Assembly (NCBI GenBank): GCA_025093985.1
Contig: JACAAK010000023.1
Location: forward strand, 1-64,000
Direction of reading: 5' to 3'
DNA length: 64,000 nt
Source of the DNA: Calvatia gigantea
Lineage: Eukaryota; Basidiomycota; Agaricomycetes; Agaricales; Lycoperdaceae
The notes below the pieces were generated by a model that ran no database searches, was not told where the DNA came from, and worked only from the letters and a program-made list of their open reading frames with translations. A program made the translations under genes and the position numbers. Positions 1 through 10,279 of this stretch are shown here, in pieces (the stretch's first letter is position 1; every line of letters begins with the position of its first letter).

Positions 1-190
1 TCTAGATGTGACGCAATTTCCGACAGTAGTTCAAGAGGCAGGTCGTGAACGCCCGACGGCCGGCGGACACATTTGCGGGAAAAAGCTAAAGGCTATGATG
101 AGCGATGTTTCTTCGTAGTTTATTGAATATCATACTGTAGAAAATTCCGACGATCCCACAGATTGCCAGAAGAAAAAAGTGGAACAGCAT
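1..190 (-). CDS. Predicted F-box protein, 5' part, runs off the left edge
   Basis: Host-type gene, incomplete. Proposed exon 1 is 190-136 and exon 2 is 85-1, with a 50-nt intron at 135-86 (donor GTATGA, acceptor TTTAG). Exon 1 starts at the ATG at 190 and encodes a strongly hydrophobic stretch (MLFHFFLLAICGIVGIFY), a possible signal anchor. Joining the exons keeps the frame and leads to LPLELLSEIASHL, which fits the start of an F-box (consensus LPxELLxxIxxxL). F-box proteins bring substrates to SCF ubiquitin ligases through Skp1. Only about 46 residues are visible, so substrate and family are unknown. The intron and the start are inferences; the F-box-like motif is directly readable. Unlike the rest of the window, this stretch keeps many CpG dinucleotides. 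Confidence 0.38.
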
Positions 191-1850
191 GAGAGGGTTG
201 GAATCTAAGGACGCGAGAACGGGTATGTCACACTTCTTGCACCGAGGTGTGTGACAACTATTTCTCCCATCTTTACCTTGTCGTACGTGTCACTCCTCCG
301 AGACTATGGGGTCGTTCGGACCTCGAGGTCAGCATCAATAGTCTTTATACTAAATATATTCCGATGCTGACGCCTTTGTCTGCGCTCGTAAATAAAAAAC
401 GTTGTAGTAGCAGCCTGGCAGGGAGGAAGGTTGGGCTTACGACCTGATTTTCCTTGTTTACCCCGATTTTCCTCATCCACCCATCGCGACCTCAGTCGGA
501 ACCAGGGCCCAGCTTCTCACCTTCTACTGTGGACTCATGCCGAGCTATTTTTTCTTGTGGTGCATTTAACCATTCAGTACCTTCATCGTCGAATGTGGGT
601 GATGGTTTTCAGATAAACTCTTCGGCACCCCCTCCTCGGCAGATCAGCGCCGAAATCCCAAATGAGGAGAGGTTCGTACCTGAGGAGGTCGTTCATAACA
701 GAGATGGAACTGGGTCGGGGCCGGCCGCATTGGACGCCAGCCAGCCATCATTGAATGCCCCATCCAAGAGTCCCCCTTCTCCTTATGTTGAAGGGGCAGG
801 GTTAGGGGAACAGGCGACCGTGACTATAATCACCGACCTCAGTGAAAAAGAGTGAACCTGGTTTGTATCCTCACGTTACCAAGTGTGGAGATTGCACGTC
901 GGCTGCCTTCGGAACGGCACCCAACGAGCATCTCACACTAATTAGTCCGCCCTCCGAAGATCTCGTCACCCCGACCATTCATCGATCCGTCGCCGATCCG
1001 CTCGTTCCTCGCTCATTACACAAACTGTCCATTTCGCCTACCATACGTCGTGTTTCAGACCAATACCCACTTTAATAAAATTTCACCGCACACCTTTCTC
1101 GTTATTGACATTTTTTCTCTAATTCAGACTCTTCGCCTCCGTAGTTGCACATTCACTCGTTGTGTTTCAAAAAATTCAACATTTTACCACAGCTCCCTAG
1201 TCTAACCTTCATTATACTAACTCAACACATTTGCTATACAGATTCAGTATTTGTAGATAACCGTAGAAATTGAACACCGGACAAGTTGTCTACAGTATAA
1301 ATACAGTTGAGCCAGTAGAGGCTTGACACCTAGTAATTGGATACCCACTCTCTCTCTCTCGAAGTTGCTAAAATTGAGTGTCTTGCCTCTCGTTCTTGCG
1401 TTGTCTCACAGTCTCTCGTCTCTCTTTCCTGGACTCGTTCTCGACGACATATCTGATGTCGTCACTCCCGCCCCTCGTTCTCTTGTGTTCCCAGCCTCTG
1501 TCTCTCTTTTCCTGGACCCGGTTTCGAAGCCTCGTGACTGATGGACGCAGTCACACCCTATTTTCATTGAACCGCCGCCTCATCTCTTCACAAGGTTGTG
1601 AATGTGTTGGCCAGTGCCAAGGTACTTCACTGGAACAAATCCTCAAGTCTCAGGTCATCCCTTCGTGCCCCCCAGCGCAGGGGTTTGTTCAGCCACTCCA
1701 ACGACTTTGTATTGAGTCAGCCGCAGACACCGGCGAAACCAAGGAGAAAGGGGTGAGAGTGTTCAGTATTCATGCGACATTCCCCAATGCATGGCTTTTC
1801 TCCACCAAATTTGATCGATTGTGAGTCGAGGCCAGATCCATTCACGAAGG
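191..1850. other. CpG-retaining region with no recognised gene
   Basis: I recognise no gene here. The stretch is rich in CpG, unlike the repeats to the right. Two Ser/Pro-rich plus-strand frames (454-855 and 842-1075) have no known domain; the second ends just before an AATAAA signal at about 1074. A TATA-like TATAAATA lies near 1296, followed by a pyrimidine-rich CT tract (1350-1520), as in many fungal promoters. A Ser/Arg/Pro-rich frame between about 1580 and 1755 is also unassigned. The part next to 190 probably holds the promoter of the minus-strand F-box gene. The rest could be a decayed host gene or part of an element with no second copy here. Confidence 0.3.
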
Positions 1851-1878
1851 TCATTGGTCAAAAGGGCATTGATGGTTC

Positions 1879-3060
1879 TGATAGAAGTTGCAGAAGCCCA
1901 TAAATTTGCAAATGCCATGAGTTGTTTTGGGTATGGGCCATTCATTTATTCCTTTTAGTTTCATGTTATCCATTTCAATGTGATTGGGGGTGATAATCAT
2001 GCCTAAGTATTCCAGGTGAGTCTTGTTGAACTTGCATTTTTCCAACTTCAAGAAGAGGTCATTATCCTCTAGAATTTGGAGAGCTTCTAGGGTTAGGGCA
2101 TCCAATTCTTCTTGTGTTTCTGCAAAGAGTGTTGAATCTCGATCTGTACCACTATGTTGGTTCATTCTAAATATAGATGAAACAGATCTAGAGAACGTCA
2201 CTCTCGGAGTGAGTAATATTAGCTATGAATTATTGCTACATTCTTGTAGGAAACAGCATCATACTGCACTACTTGTTGCTAGTTAGAACTATTAATTAGA
2301 TAGGTGCTGTAAACGCATTATGCTCTAGATATGCTATTGGTAGTAAATAGCTCTCCCTGAACCCAGGTCATAGGGTGTTTCACCAAGGACTCTTGTATAT
2401 AAGACTCCATGTATATACATTATTCCTTAGACTATTCAGCTCTTGCTTTACTTGTCTACACAACTTCTTAGCAACTCTTCTCCACTTCAAAGCTCTACTC
2501 TCAGTAAGTATGACTATCCTCCACCACTGTAACTATCTACTGTGGTCATTTGTATGCTTGTCTCAACAAAGAGTAGGATGTTGTCCATATAAATAATGAT
2601 TCCCCCTTTATGAAGCATTTTAGCAAAGATTGTATCCATTATTTTTTAAAATGTAGCAGGTGAATTGCATATGCCAAAGAACATTATATTGGGTTTGTAA
2701 AGTCCTAATGGTGTTTTGAAGGTGGCTTTCCATTGGTCTCCTTCTCAAATTCAAATGTTGTTGTATCCCAAGTAAATATCTATTTTGGTGAATAATTTGG
2801 CACTCTTAAGCTTATCCATGATAGTAGTGATCATGGGTATGGGGTAGGCATTCTTGACAGTGTGAGAGTTGAGATATCAGTAATTTTGACACAGTCGAAG
2901 TTTCCCATCTTTCTTTCTTATGAAGAAGAAAGAGGAAGCTATGGGTGATTTGGATTCTCTAATGTATCCTTTCTTCATGTTGTCATTCAGAAAGGATCAT
3001 AATTCCTCAGTTTCCTTGGGAGATAGGGGATAAGTTTTTCTGAGTTGTAGTTCAAAGGAT
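1879..3060 (-). pseudogene. Element C reverse transcriptase fragment
   Basis: Split by the Copia solo LTR at 2130-2568. Upstream part (3060-2574): matches the Chr2 RT around the finger and palm regions, with YMDN where YMDD is expected, a GAT/GAC-to-AAT/AAC type change that would kill the active site. Downstream part (2124-1879): TLEALQILEDNDL and KLEKCKFNKTHLEYLG, the thumb/connection region seen in gypsy RTs. Several stops and frame breaks are present, and the sequence loses similarity after about 1879. Non-functional. Confidence 0.75.
2130..2568 (+). repeat. Copia-family solo LTR in element C
   Basis: A 439-bp solo LTR starting TGTTGAATC and ending CTCAACA, flanked by the 5-bp TSD AAGAG (2125-2129 and 2569-2573). 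It matches both LTRs of Copia element J along its length, including the block GTAAATAGCTC and the TATATAA-like promoter part, but is more diverged. Removing it restores the RT similarity of element C across the junction. A solo LTR is what remains after recombination between the two LTRs of a full element. Confidence 0.93.
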
Positions 3061-3061
3061 G

Positions 3062-3960
3062 GTTTTAGATTGATTTTATGTTTATATAGTCAGTTTAGTG
3101 GGAATTGTTCTACCTTTTTTGCATCAAAAAGGTGTTTGTATTTGTGGAACCTCTTTGGAAGTTTGTATTGATCAGAGCATATTTACTACTTAATTTTGCA
3201 ACAATAGCAATTTTGGCATTTATTTCAAGTTCCTTTGGGAATTGGTTGAATATGAATTTGTTATCAACTGAGAATTCATCCATGTTGATATTTTCCAAAT
3301 AAAGTTGAAATTCTTCAAATAAAAAGTCTCTGTTATCTTTCATGATGGATGCTTCAAAGATTTTGAGGGCTATTTGGTCAATGTTTTGTTGATTGTGTTC
3401 ATTCATTATTTTTAGGGTGTCTAAGACAACTTTATTAATAGATATTGGTCTGTTTATGGATTTTGCAATAAGAGGTATGAGTTGTTCTTGGTTTCTCCAT
3501 TTGAATGATTTTTTGGTCCAATTGATATCCAGGTTGTGCATTTCCAACCAAGGATATCTGAGTATTAGGTCTTTTGATCCTGGTTCAGTAACATAAGCTT
3601 GAATGTTGCATTCTTTTCCATCAATGATGGCATTAAGTTCTACACATTTGTTGATTGATCCTTGCTTGTTTGGTGATCTGTCAACATTAGAGACTTTAAT
3701 TGGATGAGGAATCTGGCTTTGTTGAAGTCAATTTTGTAGAGTGAATTTTTCCAATATAAAGTTTCCTTGGGCTTCTGAGTCTAAGAGAGTGGTGACTGGA
3801 ATAATGCAATGGAAAGATTTTTGTTGAAGTTGAATTGGAAGAAAAATTGATGCTTTGTTCTTGGAAGTAGGGAATTGTACAAGGTTGATGTCAGAATGAA
3901 AAGGGGCTCCTGATTCATTGTTTGATCCACTAGGAGGTAAAATTAAAAATCTGACAGGGG
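3062..3960 (-). pseudogene. Element C protease and protease-RT linker
   Basis: The open stretch 3547-3110 aligns by eye with the same part of elements F and G: a segment like INWTKKSFKWRNQEQLIPLI, then YLENINMDEFSVDNKF, which are the conserved linker blocks between the aspartic protease and RT in this family. The protease itself lies further right (about 3550-3960) and is broken by stops. Proteases of this type cleave the Gag-Pol polyprotein inside the particle. Confidence 0.6.
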
Positions 3961-4149
3961 TTTCATTGTTTGTTCAGTGATGTATGCATTCTGAAAGGTG
4001 CTTGTTTCTCATGAGGAAGTTCTTTGATCATTGCTTGAATTTCCAATGCTGAGATTTTCTTGGGTTTTATTGGGGGTTATGCTAATTGGATAGGTTGGGA
4101 CAGGTAGTTTCATGGGGGCAGTCTTGTGGGTCCATGATTGAACTGTCTT

Positions 4150-5303
4150 TGAGGCTGGTTCATGAATTTCTTTTTTGAATGATAACTTTTTGAAAGGTTC
4201 TTATCTGGGTTGGGACAGCCCTTGATAAAGTGTTTGTCTGATCTGCATTCAATACATAGTTGACTTCTGTATCAGATGTATTGTGTTGGGGTGAAAATAA
4301 TGTTTAGCTGAATTTGTGCTTTTGGAGTTGGTTCTGGTTGCTCTGAATATTCAGGATAGTCATTTTGCTCATCTTTCTCTGCAGAAGAGTCATTGCTATC
4401 ATAGTAAAGATTGTTGGCATCCATTGCCCAGGGGTCTTGGACTGGAGCTCTTTGAGGTTGAAGTGGTTTTGTATAATTCCACCTATTTCTTTATGGGAGG
4501 AGGTATCTTTGTTTCTCCTTCTTGGATTTGCCAAACATGGCAGAGGCTTGTTTTTCTACATTGTCTCTGTGAATGGCCTCAGTGTACTATTTGACAATTG
4601 TTTGAAGTTCTCCTGCTTCTCAAACATAAATTGCTTTGGCCAGTTTCCTATTAAGTCCTTTTTTGTATTGATTAATTAATTCCTTGTCTTGAATTATACC
4701 AGCTTCTGTAGCTAGTCATTGGAATTGAGTGTTGAATTCTGTGGCTTTTCAAAGACCTTGTTGTAATTCTTTCTATTAGTCTAAGGCATTCATTTCTTCA
4801 TTGGTGGAAATAAAATATTCTCTAATTTGTTCTTCAAAGTTCTACTAGATATCATTCCTCCAGCCATTTTCTGCTGGGGTTCCATCTTCTTTGTAGGTTT
4901 TTTTGAACCAGTATTGGACAGCAAAATTTCCTGATAATCCTCCTGTGGGGATCATAGATAGGACAAGTCAAATTTGTACATTCTCATCAGGGTAGGCATT
5001 GGGGTTTAGACCAATGTAGTTTTTGACTGAGACCCACCAAATATTGAAGTCTTTAGCATTGCCCTTGAATAGTTCAGGAAGTCATCTGATTTCTCAGTTG
5101 TAGTTTAGGTTGGCTGCAATCATAGAGATTGGAGCATACTAGTGCCTAGGTGCTGGTTGCACTAGAGCAGGTGGTGCTACTGGAGGTACAGATGCTGCAG
5201 GTATGTTTGCCATTGGTGGTAGTAAAGGAGGGAGTGGTAGTTGAGGAGATCTTTGAAGAAGGGTGTTGAATATTTCTTCTGGTAATGGGTATTTTAAAGT
5301 ATC
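4150..5303 (-). pseudogene. Element C gag remnant with CCHC zinc knuckle
   Basis: Gag packages the element RNA. A zinc knuckle CIECRSDKHFIKGC (C-x2-C-x4-H-x4-C) is readable at about 4215-4260. The capsid-like part (about 4650-5140) includes LPELFKGNAKDFNIWW, comparable with the WW-containing gag block of the other chromoviruses here. A Pro/Ala-rich stretch at 5150-5230 precedes it. Several in-frame stops interrupt it. Element B is inserted at 5304; the more N-terminal codons continue at 18094-18128. Confidence 0.65.
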
Positions 5304-5436
5304 TGTTACAACCTTAGTCTGATAAGACCTCAGGTTGCAGCTTAGGCTAAGTCTTGAGGGCGAGTAAGGGGAGAGAACTAGGTGGTTAAGCATACCGAAT
5401 ACAGTGGATGTATGTATGCTTAAATACTGTAAGAAC
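5304..5436 (-). repeat. Element B 3' LTR, first piece
   Basis: First 133 bp of the left LTR of B. It is cut after AAGAAC by element A, whose TSD AGAAC is 5432-5436 and 11781-11785. The rest of this LTR is 11786-11957. Confidence 0.93.
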
Positions 5437-5743
5437 TGTTATGACCTTAGTCTGATAAGACCTCAGGTTGCTACTTAGGCTAAGTCTTGAGGGCGAGTAA
5501 GGGGAAAGAACCAGGTGGTTAAGTGTACTGAATACAGGAGTATGTATGTACACTTAAATACAGAAGGGAGCATCCAGTTGAATGGATGGAGATAACTACA
5601 TGAAACGTCTGATGACTATGGCATAGTAGTTATGAGTCAGGACTCGGAGATCATGCAGACAGGAATAACTGAAACAGGTACACGATGAGGGAGAATGCAG
5701 ATAAGTGCAGAGCTGGCATGAAAATAGATGAATGTTCACAACA
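5437..5743 (-). repeat. Element A 3' LTR
   Basis: 307 bp, TGTTATGACC to TTCACAACA on the plus strand. It contains the minus-strand TATTTAAG promoter motif and, about 33 nt downstream of it, the segment complementary to the primer site (see the Chr1 primer site entry). Confidence 0.95.
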
Positions 5744-5768
5744 ATACCCTCCGGTCAGGCTTCATGCC

Positions 5769-6752
5769 TCAGGAAGCTTTGTCAAAGTCTCTGTTTACCA
5801 TGGCAGCGGCGAGTGCCTTCTTGGTGGACGCAATGAGGAATTCTCCACTGTTGGATTTTGCGAAGAAAACTGGCAAGTGGCTGCGACCGTCTTGATGGAT
5901 AGGGACTGGGACACCGTTGAATGGGAACTCAGTGGTGGTGGAGCTCTCCCAGTAGTTCTTGACTATTGATTTCCAGTAACGTTGGTCTTTCTCTTGTCCT
6001 GGTAATACAGTGCGGAATCTTGCGGGAGGGAGAAAAACCGATGCGAGTTGCGGTGGGGTGATGGTTTTTATGAAGCGTCGGAGGGCGTTGACTTCCTCCT
6101 TCATGGAGACCGTAACTTCTTCGTCCATGGGGGTATTGGTACGAGATAGCGGGGAGGGATTAACTGTGTCATGTAGTTCTGAGAGGGTGATGTGAATTCT
6201 ATCTATGAGGGTGTTGATGTCGGGATCTTCGTTTGTCTTGTCTCATCTGAGGAGTTTCATGGCTACATCTGTGAGTTCAAGGAAGATGTTAGCGATGTCG
6301 AGGTGATTGAAGACCTCAAGGCCCAAGTCAATTTGGCTTTGGAGTCCTTGGACTCGATCTCGTTCATTGGAGGTAAGAGTGGGCTGGTCTAGGGCTCGGA
6401 AGATGGCGGGAATGTGTTGGTTGGTGGAAGACGATACGTTGGTGAACCCTGCATACATGTCGGCAAAGGTGATGCATGCTGTAGCAAGGGTGATGTGTCA
6501 GTTTACGACTAGTTGTCGGTTTTGAGTGGTGATGTTCTCAATTTTGCTGTTGGTCGCTTTGTCGATGTCCTTGAGCAGGGCTTCGAGGAGGCCTTGTGCT
6601 GGGGACGGTGTCTTCGCAAGGTTATAGCGGGTTCCTTGGGGAGCAGGTGCTCGGCTGCTGCCTGGTTTGGGGAATGGGAGAGAGGAGATTCTGGTGGGAG
6701 TGGGGTGGATGAGGGAGTCGATGGCAATGCGGTTGGGTTGGGAGGCAGGCAT
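5769..6752 (-). pseudogene. Element A ORF3, conserved post-pol protein of unknown function
   Basis: Starts with MPASQPNRIAIDSL at 6752 and would give 327 aa up to the stop at 5769. It lies two codons past the pol stop in the same frame (stop-Thr-Asn-Met). In-frame stops occur after the RQLVVN and KLLR segments; the latter TGA is also in B and K. Visible blocks are a Pro/Ser-rich N-terminus, a helical middle (THxxITLATACITFADMYAG type) and a C-terminal block FIKTITPPQLASVFLPPARF followed by TEFPFNGVPVPIHQDGR. It has almost no cysteines, no signal peptide and no membrane segment, so it is not an env-like protein. Four copies in this window share it, so it is part of the element. I do not recognise the family. 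Confidence 0.8.
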
Positions 6753-6758
6753 GTTTGT

Positions 6759-9700
6759 TTAATTGCTTTGTCTGGGTTGCTTGTGTGATGCTTTTTTGTG
6801 TTTCCTACCCCCTCTTTTATGGGTATCCTCTGGATGCCTCTTTTGGTAATCCCTTATGGCGTCTTTTGCGTTTTCTAGGTTGGACTCTACTGTCCACGTA
6901 TCTTCCTCGTTACTATATCCTTTCCAGTGGACCAGGAATTGATATCCCCTTCCTCGTTTTCGTCGTCCGCAGATCTCCTCTACTTCATATTCCTCTTCAT
7001 TGTTGATGATCACTGGATCAGGTGGTGAGGCCAGCTGTTGACTCGGGAACTCTGCCTCATGCACTGGTGACAGGAGCTGTTCGTTGAATACATCATGGAT
7101 GGCCCATCCATCCAGTAGTATCAGCCAATACACTGCTTCTCCTATCTTTTCCTTAATAAGGAAAGGTCCATACTGCTTTTGGCCTAGCTTCTTTGATGAT
7201 TGATTGGTATGGATATTGGTGTTCTCTAGCCATACTTTATCCCCTGTTTGATATGTGTTAGCATGGGTTCTGCTATGGTCGTGTTGTTGTTTCATCTTTT
7301 CTTGGTATGTCCGTAGTGTTGATGAGGCATTGTCTCGGGCACGCTGTAATTGTTCTAGGAACACTGTGATGGCAGGATTGTTCGTTATCAGCTCGTTTTT
7401 GCCTTTCTATGGATTCCTTCCATAGTTTAGGAAGAATGGTGTTTCTTGTGTTCCTCCATGTTGCTTGTCATTGTACTGGAACTCTGCAATGGGGGGCCAC
7501 TCCACCCAGTCATCTTGGTCATAGTTGTAGTACATGCGGATATAGGTCTCCACTTCTCTATTGATGCGTTCGGTTTGCCCATCCGTTTGGGGATGATATG
7601 CTGTTGATAGGTTTTGTTTGATGCTGAGTCTCTTGAACAGCTCCTTGGTGAATTCTGATGTGAATTGAGGTCCTCAGTCACTAAGCACTTTCCTCGGCAA
7701 TCCATGTAGCTTCCATATTTCATCTCGGTATATCCTTGCGACGTCTTTGGATGACACATCCGTGGTTGTCACTGAGAGTTGTATCATTTTTGTGAAACGG
7801 TCCACAATGACTAATACTGCATCTTTTCCTTTTGATTCTGGTAGTGGCCCGATCATATTGATGCTGATTTCCTCCCAAGGTCCATTTGGTATTGGGAGGG
7901 GATGTAGTGGCAATTTGAGCGGCGTCGTTCTTGCCTTGTTCCTTTGACAGGCTTGGCATCCTCAGATATATCTTTTTACATCCTTTCATATTGATGGCCA
8001 CCAATAGTCCCGGCTGATTAGTTCTGTCATCCTATACTGTCCTGGGTGCCCTGCATCTGGCGTGTCATGGTACTGCACCAGGATCTCTTCTCGTAACTTC
8101 TGGTCAGGTGGGACATATGCGCTGTTTTGCTTGTAGATGATTCCATTTTCTTCAGTGAGTTGCGATCCTTGTTTCTTTAGCTCAGCTAAGACTGTTGTTT
8201 CTCGTCAGGTTTGACTTTGAATCTGTCTGAGGAAGTTCGGTTCAATGAACAATTCCGCTCTTAAAAGTACTGTGTTGTCTGTGCCTTCCGTTTGTAACCA
8301 GCTTTCTCAGATCATAGTGACCAGCTTGCTTTCTTGTTCTTCTGGCATTTGATGGATTCGAGATAGCAAGTCAGCTTTTGTGTTTGTCTTTCCTGGCACA
8401 TGTCGTAGTGTGAAATCATAGTCTTGTAGCCGCAGATACCACCGTGCTTGTCATCCATTTAGTTTTTGTGGCTCCCGGTAGTACTTGAGGTTTTCGTGGT
8501 CAGTCCAGATTTCAAATTGTTCTTTGGCATCTAAAAGATAGTGTCTCCATTCCTTCAAGGTGTGGACAATGGCCAGTAATTCTTTGTCATATATTTCATA
8601 ATTTTGTTCTGCTGGTGACAGGGTTTGCGATGTGAAGGCGACGGGGTGCCATTTATCTTCTTGTAGCTGTGAGAGTACTCCTCCTAGTGCATAGTCTGAT
8701 GCATCAACTTCTACTCTGAACTGGCCATGTCTTTGTGGCAACGTCAGGACGGGCTCTTCAGTAATGCACTTCTTGAGTTGGTTAAAGGAGTCCTGATGTT
8801 CTTGCATCCATTCCCATGTGACTGCTCCTTTGAGTTTGTTTAAGGGTCCCGCAATCATACTGAAGTTCTTGATGAAACAATGATAGTAGTTTGTGAAACC
8901 CAAGAACCTTTCAACCCCTTTGGTGTTCTTGGGTTTGGGCCATTCCTGTACTGATTTTACTTTGTCCTTTTCCATTTTGATTCGTCCATGACCTACTCAG
9001 ACTCCTAGCATTGGGATTTCTTCTGCATCGAAGATGCACTTGGTTCGCTTGAAGCATAGATTGTATTGGGCCACTCATTCCAAAAATCACACCGTTCGTT
9101 CTTTTAGCTGTTCCTTAGTGTCCCCTGGGATGGCAAAGTCATCCATGTAGTTTACGATGTCTCTGTTTTGTAAAAGGTCACGGAAGATGCTTGTCATCAT
9201 TCTGGAGAATGTTCCTGGCAAGTTGCTTAGGCCAAAATACATGACCGTCGGCTCGAAGAGTCCTTCATTGGTGAGGAAGGCGGCTTTCCATTTGTCTCCC
9301 TCTTTGATCCTGACATTGTTATATCCCCAGATGATATCCAATTTGTTGAAGTATTTTGCTTTCCCGAGCTTGTCAATTACTTCTCCGATTCTTGGTAACG
9401 GAGTTTTGTCCTTGATGACCACATTGTTTAAACGTCTATAGTCCTGGATCAACCTTTTGGACCCATCTTTCTTCGGGATGAAGAATGTTGGTGCTGCATA
9501 TGGGGATTTTGACGGTCGTATTCGTCCCGATTCTAGGTTTTCCTTGATAAATGACTTGAGTTCATCCTGTTCCTTGACCGTCATGTTGTATGTTCCCGCA
9601 CTTATTTCCTTTGGGGCATCTTCTATTAGGACTATCTCGTGGTCCCATTCAGTTTGTTCCAGGAGCTTATCGAACGTCGTCTTGTTAAATAAGTGTGTGA

Positions 9701-10267
9701 ATGGTTGTACGTAGTTGGGCAGGTCCTCCAGTTTAGTCAGGTCTAGTTCGTCTTCTTCTTCCCATAAGTCTTCTTTGGTGACTGTACTTCATATTCTTTT
9801 GGTGATAGGGATATCCTGGTGGGGAAATTTGCAGCCTGGTGGGCATCGAGTGAACTTCACTTTTCCGTTGTCCCAATCTATTTCCGGGTTGTGCTTGACT
9901 AGCCAATCATGTCCTAGGAAGACTTCTGCTCTGTCTTGTAGTTGCATGACTGAGGCTTCGATTTGTTCTTTATGTCCTTGGATATCAATGTTGATTGTGG
10001 CGGTCTCCGTTACTTTACCACCTTGGTTAGGCGTTCCATCCACATTTAGTACCAAAACTTGTTGTTCCAATTTCTGGGTAGGGAGTCCTTCTTTATCCAC
10101 CAGCTTTTTGCTGATGCTGCTGGTTATGCATCCTGAGTCTATGATGGTGTCAATCATTATCTCCTTTTTTGTTGTTTGTATTTTTCCTTTTAGGTTTAGT
10201 TCACGCTTTCTTCTCTGAGGAATCGTGTAGAATTTGTTTGATATTCTAGATACAAGTTTTCTGACTC
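6759..10267 (-). pseudogene. Element A pol: protease, RT, RNase H, integrase, chromodomain
   Basis: All pol segments keep one frame, broken by scattered stops. Order from the right: aspartic protease with IIDSGC at about 10139; RT 9584-8980 with FIPKKDGSKRLIQDYR and the catalytic YMDD at 9150-9139; RNase H 8760-8451 (VEVDASDYALGG, DKELLAIVHTLKEW, TDHENLKYY); integrase with HHCC region near 8000-8100 and core around 7913-7400 (GPLPESKGKDAVLVIVDRFT, HPQTDGQTERINRE). The C-terminal chromodomain is at about 7000-6830 (YEVEEICGRRKRGRGYQFLV, HWKGYSNEEDTWTVESNL). Together these copy element RNA into cDNA and integrate it; chromodomains can direct integration to methylated histone H3. Pol is in the -1 frame relative to gag. 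Confidence 0.93.
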
Positions 10268-10279
10268 TCGAGGTAGCGC

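Larger units (their letters stand above)
1879..5303 (-). mobile_element. Element C: left part of an old Ty3/gypsy element, container of the nest
   Basis: Minus-strand gypsy remnant related to Chr2 but clearly more diverged. Reading right to left it holds gag, the protease-RT linker and RT. It stops inside pol near 1.85 kb with no RNase H, integrase or LTR, so the left end was lost by truncation. It is cut at 2130-2568 by a Copia solo LTR and at 5304 by element B. Gag coding resumes for 35 bases at 18094-18128, where the frame joins smoothly to 5298 (YSPDTLKYPLPEE across the junction), and is cut again by element H. The remaining gag start and 5' LTR must lie right of the window. Confidence 0.8.

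Noticed and set aside
1350..1360. CT repeat as a microsatellite locus
   Set aside because: Short, imperfect and part of a longer pyrimidine-rich tract; better seen as promoter or leader composition.
5769..6752. ORF3 of Chr1 as an envelope gene
   Set aside because: No signal peptide, no membrane segment and almost no cysteines, so there is no basis for an envelope role.
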